The translations under genes and the position numbers were made by a program. From a virus, in the IMG/VR virus record IMGVR_UViG_3300021962_000056, positions 28,532 through 92,531 of that record: a DNA stretch of 64,000 nucleotides. One strand, written 5' to 3'. The notes under the pieces were generated by a model. That model worked only from the letters and a program-made list of their open reading frames with translations, was not told where the DNA came from and did no database searches. Positions 59,416 through 64,000 of the stretch are shown one piece after another (the stretch's first letter is position 1; each line of letters starts with the position of its first letter).

Positions 59416-60666
59416 ATGGCTTGTCCTAATGTCTTTAACGCCTTCGCGGTGGCTACTGAGTCGCTCGCGCAGGACGTCTACAAACGCGCCTCGTATCGCT
59501 CGATGTGGCTCAACATGATTGAGCGCGGCGAGTATCCTCAGGGTACGGGTCTGACCCAGACCTCGTTCACCACGACCTCCATCGAGCCGACTGCGGCTGA
59601 GGAGTGGTCGGCTATCACCCTCGCCTCCGGCAACCCCGGCAGCAATGGTGGTGCTTGCGATGTCACCTACAATGACGTTCCGGTCGGCTATGATGCCGTC
59701 ACCTGGAGTCCTGAGCGTTTCGCCCTCAAGGGTCCGCTCCTCTGTAAGGATGACCTGACCTTCGACCATCGCGTCGAGGCGTTCCTGCGCGTGTATTTGG
59801 AGAAGCTCTCCATCCGCGCGCAGCGTTCTTGGGAGACTCGCTACCAGAACATCTTCGCCAAGTACGCCATCAAGGCCGTGGCCGACTCGTCCTTCACTCA
59901 GGTGGAGACGATTCCCGCTGGTGTGAATGAGCTGCCTTGGATTCAGACTGGTTCGGTTGGTCAGGCTTTGAACCAGTCCACCTCGGAGCTGACTCAGGAA
60001 ATGCTCGATGTGGCTGCTGCCACCCTGATCCGCAATGGTGCCACCAACCCCGACAGCTCTGGCTTCATCAGCTATTCGAGCGACGGCCCGGTGTTCCCGC
60101 TGTACATTGGTCTGGAGGCCAGCCAGCGCATCGCTCAGAACAACCCTGGATTCCGCGACGATCTGCGCTACGCCGACATGGGCAGTGGCACTGGCGCGGA
60201 GCTGCTCAAGCGCATTGGTGCCAATCGGGTCATCAAGAACTTCCGGCATGTGCCGAATCTGTTCCCGCCCCGCTTCACCTATGCTGGCGGCAAGTACACG
60301 CTGGTTCAACCGTTCACCAGCTCCGCCGGTACCGGCAAAGGCACGGTGTTCAGCGTCAATCCGAGCTGGACGACCGCCCCGTACGAAGGTGCCTTCATCG
60401 TCACCCCGTATGTGTTCAAGAGCCACATTGTTCGCCCTGTGAACCGTGTTGGTGACTTGAGCTGGATGCCGACCAACTACATGGGCGAGTGGCAGTGGGT
60501 GACTGGTGCCTACAAGCTGAACACCGATTGCGCCGATCCTCTCGACAAGAAGGGTCAGCACTACGCCGAGTTCATTCACGCGCCGGAGCCGATCTTCACC
60601 AATCAAGGTATGACGATCATCTTCCGCCGCTGCACTGGCGCGCTGACTCAGATCATCTGCTCCTAA
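59416..60666 (+). CDS. Major capsid protein (B)
   Basis: A 416-aa protein, ATG 59416. ESLAQDVYKRASYRSMWLNM, then SPERFALKGPLLCKDDLTFD, and QRSWETRYQNIFAKYAIKAV match a capsid-like pattern. The C-terminal domain has GNNPGFRDDLRYADMG-type turns and PYVFKSHIVRPVNRVGDL. It shares the SxExxAxxxxxLCxD core with 31823-33442. Two terminators follow. Called capsid by synteny. Confidence 0.75.
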   Translation: MACPNVFNAFAVATESLAQDVYKRASYRSMWLNMIERGEYPQGTGLTQTSFTTTSIEPTAAEEWSAITLASGNPGSNGGACDVTYNDVPVGYDAVTWSPERFALKGPLLCKDDLTFDHRVEAFLRVYLEKLSIRAQRSWETRYQNIFAKYAIKAVADSSFTQVETIPAGVNELPWIQTGSVGQALNQSTSELTQEMLDVAAATLIRNGATNPDSSGFISYSSDGPVFPLYIGLEASQRIAQNNPGFRDDLRYADMGSGTGAELLKRIGANRVIKNFRHVPNLFPPRFTYAGGKYTLVQPFTSSAGTGKGTVFSVNPSWTTAPYEGAFIVTPYVFKSHIVRPVNRVGDLSWMPTNYMGEWQWVTGAYKLNTDCADPLDKKGQHYAEFIHAPEPIFTNQGMTIIFRRCTGALTQIICS

Positions 60667-60698
60667 TCGGATCAGCTAATCCTACGCTACGAAAGAAT

Positions 60699-60728
60699 CC
60701 GCGAGTCGAAAGGCTTGCGGGTTTTTTC
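60699..60728 (+). terminator. Rho-independent terminator after capsid gene
   Basis: CCGCGAGTC (60699-60707), GAAA loop, GGCTTGCGG (60712-60720), then GTTTTTTC: a 9-bp stem with two wobbles and a T-run. 32 bases after the capsid stop. Confidence 0.9.
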
Positions 60729-60799
60729 TTTTCCACTACCGTCGCCCCGGTTGATTGACTCATAGGTTGTATGTCTGTAGCAGCCTCGTTGCGAGGTAG

Positions 60800-60835
60800 C
60801 CCCTTATCGGCCCGAAAGGCTGGTAGGGGGTTTTT
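60800..60835 (+). terminator. Second terminator before next gene
   Basis: CCCCTTATCGGCC (60800-60812), loop CGAAA, GGCTGGTAGGGG (60818-60829) plus G, then TTTTT: a 13-bp stem with several G-T pairs. A small hairpin CCTCG TTG CGAGG lies at 60784-60796. Two terminators in series suggest strict control of the genes downstream. Confidence 0.85.
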
Positions 60836-60884
60836 CGCGTCGCATTAGCCTTGACAGTATGCGCGACAATCTGATGCTTCCGTC

Positions 60885-61175
60885 ATGCCGAGTTTTACTC
60901 TCCCCGAAGGCGTTGAAATCCCCGAGAATCTGAAGGAAGGCGAGGCGTTCCAGACGATGGCGACTATCGTTCTCGGTAAGAACGGCAAAGCTGAGTTCAT
61001 CGAGATTGATGGCGTGGCCATTCCCGGCTACGAGAAGAAGTCGAAGGGCAAGAAGCTGGCCGAGCGTGGCTATGAGGAGGAGGGCGAGGGTGAGGAGATG
61101 GAATCTGAGGGTGGCGGCGCGCGCGAGGGTTTCATCGCCGAGGTGATGCGTCGCGGCTCCGGTCCGATGGCCTGA
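60885..61175 (+). CDS. Small acidic protein downstream of capsid
   Basis: A 96-aa protein, ATG 60885. LPEGVEIPENLKEGEAFQTM then an acidic run (EEEGEGEEMESEGGGAREGF). Position and acidic tail match 31449-31712. Possible head protein. Confidence 0.65.
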   Translation: MPSFTLPEGVEIPENLKEGEAFQTMATIVLGKNGKAEFIEIDGVAIPGYEKKSKGKKLAERGYEEEGEGEEMESEGGGAREGFIAEVMRRGSGPMA

Positions 61176-61190
61176 TAAATTCCAAAGCGT

Positions 61191-61637
61191 ATGTCCGACA
61201 TTACATGCACTGAAACAGCGACGTTGCTGAGTGAGGTAAGCCCACTTGGATGCCGCTCGCCGTGGGAGCGTGAGATGGCGAAGATTGCGCTTCTCAATCG
61301 CATCGCGGACGGAGCCGGTACCGCTGCGGCCAATGCGGCGTCATTTGGAACTGTTCGTTCGGTTACCGTATCGACGACAATCGTTTCGACCGATTACACC
61401 ATTCTGGCCGACGCAACATCCGGCCCGATCATTGTTTCGCTTCCACCCGCTGCGACGGCCAATGGGAGAATCTTTTGCGTGATTCGGACCAATTCTGGAG
61501 GCGCAAACAATGTCACCGTTGATCCGTACGCATCCGAAACGATCAATGGGGCTGCAAACCATGTTCTGACTTCGCAGTACAGCAGGATTGTATTCACCAG
61601 CAACGGAACCGCGTGGTTCCTCATTGTGAACCAATAA
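61191..61637 (+). CDS. Structural-type protein with CRSPWE motif
   Basis: A 148-aa protein, ATG 61191. ITCTETATLLSEVSPLGCRS then PWEREMAKIALLNRIADG, followed by a beta-rich domain (VSTDYTILADATSGPIIVSL) as in fibre or collar proteins. Its start is shared with 61639-61863. Confidence 0.65.
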   Translation: MSDITCTETATLLSEVSPLGCRSPWEREMAKIALLNRIADGAGTAAANAASFGTVRSVTVSTTIVSTDYTILADATSGPIIVSLPPAATANGRIFCVIRTNSGGANNVTVDPYASETINGAANHVLTSQYSRIVFTSNGTAWFLIVNQ

Positions 61638-61638
61638 C

Positions 61639-61863
61639 ATGCCTGAAGCATCATCCATAACCTGCACGGAGGCTGCTCAACTTATTGCGGAGGTTTCCGC
61701 AAGCGGATGCCGTTCCCCGTGGGAGATGGATCTGCTTGAGCTTGCGCTTTTGAATCGCATATCGGATTCGACTGGAGGATCGGTTGGATTTCCGCTGACG
61801 GCTGATCTAACATCGATTACCGCCGATGTGACGACGATTACCGCTGATCAAACCCAATTTTAA
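61639..61863 (+). CDS. Short paralogue with CRSPWE motif
   Basis: A 74-aa protein, ATG 61639. ITCTEAAQLIAEVSASGCRS, PWEMDLLELALLNRISD resembles the start of the preceding protein, followed by Thr-rich repeats (LTSITADVTTITADQTQF). It looks like a duplicated anchor segment that lost the beta domain. Confidence 0.65.
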   Translation: MPEASSITCTEAAQLIAEVSASGCRSPWEMDLLELALLNRISDSTGGSVGFPLTADLTSITADVTTITADQTQF

Positions 61864-61889
61864 TAATCGCTTAGGAAACATCTCATACT

Positions 61890-63527
61890 ATGGCACAGCA
61901 AACGATTAACGTAGGCGCAGCCCCGAATGACGGAACGGGAACACCGTTGCGTACGGCGTTCCAGTACACAAACAGCAACTTCAGCGAGCTGTACACCGCA
62001 ACCGGACCGAGCGGCAACAACATCACCGTACCGGGAACCGCCACCATCAGCGGCGACCTGACGGTGGATACCAGCACTCTGAAGGTGGTTTCTGCGAGCG
62101 ATGTCGTTGGAATCAATACCGCCTCTCCGCTTACCGGAACTGATGCCGGTTTGACGATTGGTGCGATTGGTACTGTAAAAGCCTTAAACATCGGCCTCCA
62201 GAACACGTTTGCTCGTTTGCGCGAAAAGGATGCCCTTGATGCGTTTGCAATAACGACAAACATGACCGCATTGAATACACAGGACGATGCTACCAAGTCA
62301 TCTTGGAAAGCTCGGATGGGATTCGGAAACGGGAATGACAATTTTATAATTTCCCGTTCCGGTGTTGGTAGCACGACGTTTTACGATCTGCTTTCTGTTT
62401 CTACTGGTTCGTGCGTCTGGTACGACGGCGCAGGCGGCACTCGGATGACGTTGAATGCCACCGGCTTGGGCGTGGGTGCGAGTCCTCTTTCTGCATCAAA
62501 GCTGACGTTGAACGGTGGCACTGGAGACACGTCATCTCAAGATTCGATCTTCTCGTTAATCAGAACATCTTCCAACGGAAATGTTCTTACTGGAAAGGTT
62601 GTTCTAGCTCAAAAAACGACCGACTTCGGAAACATTGTTTTCCGAATCAAAACGACCGCTTCGTCTGCGGAAAACCCTGCGTATTACACCAATGCTCTTA
62701 CAATAGACGGAGAAAATGGCAACGTCGGCATCGGGGTTACGCCGAGTGCGTGGGGAAATCAATATCGCGCTATTCAGATTTTCAACAACAGCGCACTCTA
62801 CGGAGCTAACTCTTACGGTTATTACGGACTGTTGTTCAATGGATACAATGACAACACCAATATCAAAGCGATAGCTTCTTTGTATGTTGGAGAGTATCGT
62901 TATGAGTTGTCCACCGGAGCGCACAAGTGGTTTGGAACCACTGCAAATGCGACGGCTGGAGCTACTGCTACACCAACGCAAGCGATGACGCTCGATGCGA
63001 GTGGGCGGTTGTTGGTTGGAACTGCAAATGCTTCAGTCACTTCTGAAACTGGATGTCGCTTGCTGCTTAATAACGGCGCAACTGGTCATTTCACTCTTGC
63101 TGTAACAACCAATCAAAGCACTGCCGCAACTTCGTGTTATGACTTTTATTCAACGTCTGCGGCAGCATATCGTTTTTACGTTACGTCAGCCGGTGTAATC
63201 AACGCCACAAACACGACCATCTCAGCCATCTCCGATGCTCGGTTGAAGGAGAACGTGCAGGATATCGACGTTGGACTCGGTGCGATTCTCGCGCTGAAAC
63301 CGCGCAAGTTCGACTGGAAAGCTGGTAAGGGTAAGGATATCAAAGGCGACAGAGGCTTCATCGCTCAGGAGTTTGAGCAGGTGTTTCCTAACCTCATCGA
63401 CGAGTGGAAAGACCCCGCTCCCGAAGGCGAAGCTCCTTACAAGTCCGTTCGCCAAGACCTCATTCCTGTGCTTGTGAAAGCCATTCAGGAACTCGCCGCC
63501 GAAGTCAACGCTCTGAAAAACGCCTAA
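61890..63527 (+). CDS. Tail fibre with S74 peptidase / intramolecular chaperone
   Basis: A 545-aa protein, ATG 61890. The N-terminus NVGAAPNDGTGTPLRTAFQY is a common fibre start; a beta-rich shaft follows. The C-terminus (ISDARLKENVQDIDVGLGAI, RKFDWKAGKGKDIKGDRG, FIAQEFEQVFPNLIDEWKDP) is nearly identical to the A fibre at 29261-31039. Cleavage before the Ser of SDARLK is expected. Confidence 0.88.
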   Translation: MAQQTINVGAAPNDGTGTPLRTAFQYTNSNFSELYTATGPSGNNITVPGTATISGDLTVDTSTLKVVSASDVVGINTASPLTGTDAGLTIGAIGTVKALNIGLQNTFARLREKDALDAFAITTNMTALNTQDDATKSSWKARMGFGNGNDNFIISRSGVGSTTFYDLLSVSTGSCVWYDGAGGTRMTLNATGLGVGASPLSASKLTLNGGTGDTSSQDSIFSLIRTSSNGNVLTGKVVLAQKTTDFGNIVFRIKTTASSAENPAYYTNALTIDGENGNVGIGVTPSAWGNQYRAIQIFNNSALYGANSYGYYGLLFNGYNDNTNIKAIASLYVGEYRYELSTGAHKWFGTTANATAGATATPTQAMTLDASGRLLVGTANASVTSETGCRLLLNNGATGHFTLAVTTNQSTAATSCYDFYSTSAAAYRFYVTSAGVINATNTTISAISDARLKENVQDIDVGLGAILALKPRKFDWKAGKGKDIKGDRGFIAQEFEQVFPNLIDEWKDPAPEGEAPYKSVRQDLIPVLVKAIQELAAEVNALKNA

Positions 63528-63528
63528 C

Positions 63529-63897
63529 ATGAACATCTCTTGGATCATCGAACGCCTTCTCGTTAAGCCGACCGAAGGCTCCTACACCGATGTCGTCATC
63601 ACCGCCGACTGGAGGTGCAACGGCTCGCAGGAATCGTACAGCGGAACCTGCTACGGTAGCTGCTCGTTCGCTCCGCCGACTGGCAGCTTCACTCCTTACA
63701 ATGAACTGACCGAGCAGCAGGTTCTCGACTGGTGCTACGCCAACGGAGTCGATCAAGCGGCCATCGAAGCGAACGTCACCGCGCAGATCGAAGCGCAGAT
63801 CAACCCTCCGGTTGTGGTGCTGCCGCTGCCGTGGGTGCCGCCCGCTCCGGTTGTTGTTGCCGAGCCTGAGGTTGTTGCCGATGCTCCGACCGTATGA
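63529..63897 (+). CDS. Conserved phage protein (homologue of 28829-29254)
   Basis: A 122-aa protein, ATG 63529. ISWIIERLLVKPTEGSYTDV then DWRCNGSQESYSGTCYGSCS; Pro/Val-rich tail. From memory DUF7936-like. Follows the fibre in both genomes. Confidence 0.75.
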   Translation: MNISWIIERLLVKPTEGSYTDVVITADWRCNGSQESYSGTCYGSCSFAPPTGSFTPYNELTEQQVLDWCYANGVDQAAIEANVTAQIEAQINPPVVVLPLPWVPPAPVVVAEPEVVADAPTV

Positions 63898-64000
63898 TTC
63901 ACATCGAACTTACGCAGGAGCAGGCCAATAGCCTCCTCCAACTCATCGACATCGCAATCAAAGCCGGTGGCTACCAGAACGCCAAAGTCGGCGTTCCCAT
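63894..64000 (+). CDS. Small conserved phage protein, 3' part beyond the window
   Basis: ATG 63894 (ATGA overlap) opens a frame that runs off the right edge: IELTQEQANSLLQLIDIAIK then AGGYQNAKVGVP. Homologue of 28621-28806, so the lysis-like cluster of B probably continues beyond 64,000. Confidence 0.75.
   Translation, partial: MIHIELTQEQANSLLQLIDIAIKAGGYQNAKVGVP

Noticed and set aside
59374-60606. 410-aa frame antisense to the B capsid gene
   Set aside because: Same reasoning; composition is that of an antisense shadow of a GC-biased coding strand.
60851-60879. TTGACA as a promoter for the gene at 60885
   Set aside because: The position 17 bases on reads ATGCTT, a poor -10 box, and it would leave almost no leader.
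1-64000. Integrase, CRISPR array, tRNA, or reverse transcriptase (diversity-generating element)
   Set aside because: I found no matching protein motif or repeat-spacer pattern; the excisionase-like gene at 51265 alone does not show lysogeny.

Overview
This window is tailed-phage DNA with no chromosomal housekeeping, rRNA, tRNA, CRISPR or IS genes. Genes are short and tightly packed, and many overlap at ATGA or GTGA. The tail proteins resemble those of short-tailed (podovirus-like) phages. The host is bacterial but unidentified; good AAGGAGG ribosome-binding sites in part of the window show that its translation uses Shine-Dalgarno pairing.

The window most likely holds two related phage genomes, A (about 1 to 46 kb) and B (about 46 to 64 kb). 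The first 1,040 bases reappear almost unchanged at 46,901-47,940. There are two capsid modules, two RecT/nuclease pairs, two S74-chaperone fibres and two lysozyme-like genes, but only one terminase and one portal (both A). The octamer TGCTAGCA occurs 11 times in A and was not seen beyond 46 kb. A tandem prophage, a natural mosaic and an assembly join are all possible; the sequence alone does not decide.

Layout of A: 1-3.6 kb (minus) has coiled-coil microproteins, two small HTH proteins, a PD-(D/E)XK nuclease and RecT. 3.6-20.9 kb (minus) has a 2,456-aa internal virion protein, two further internal/ejection proteins, a cupin, tail tubular A- and B-like proteins, a fibre and a 1,044-aa spike. 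20.9-27.5 kb (plus) has terminase, SSB, a Cys-rich protein, portal and scaffold. 27.5-33.4 kb (minus) has major capsid, fibre and a lysis-like cluster. 33.7-38.9 kb has an RHH regulator diverging from helicase, VRR-NUC nuclease and Toprim/SF3 primase-helicase. 38.9-39.4 kb is structured non-coding DNA. 39.4-44.9 kb (plus) has a MoxR-type AAA+ ATPase, a DUF7192-like partner, small proteins, a lysozyme-like protein and HU/IHF, closed by a strong terminator.

Layout of B: 45-57.9 kb (minus) has many small genes, ThyX, a DUF669-like SSB, PD-(D/E)XK nuclease, RecT and an excisionase-like HTH. 58-64 kb (plus) has an HTH protein (possible small terminase), a PD-(D/E)XK-like protein, major capsid with terminators, accessory structural proteins, and an S74 fibre running off the right edge.

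The most unusual signals are: the TGCTAGCA family, with its only intergenic copies as a pair 22 bp apart at 39.36-39.39 kb where GC skew also flips; repeated stop-start cassettes carrying a built-in Shine-Dalgarno; a recognisable small phage protein nested out of frame in the giant virion gene; an overlapping lysis-type gene pair; and matched hairpins in intergenic spacers.
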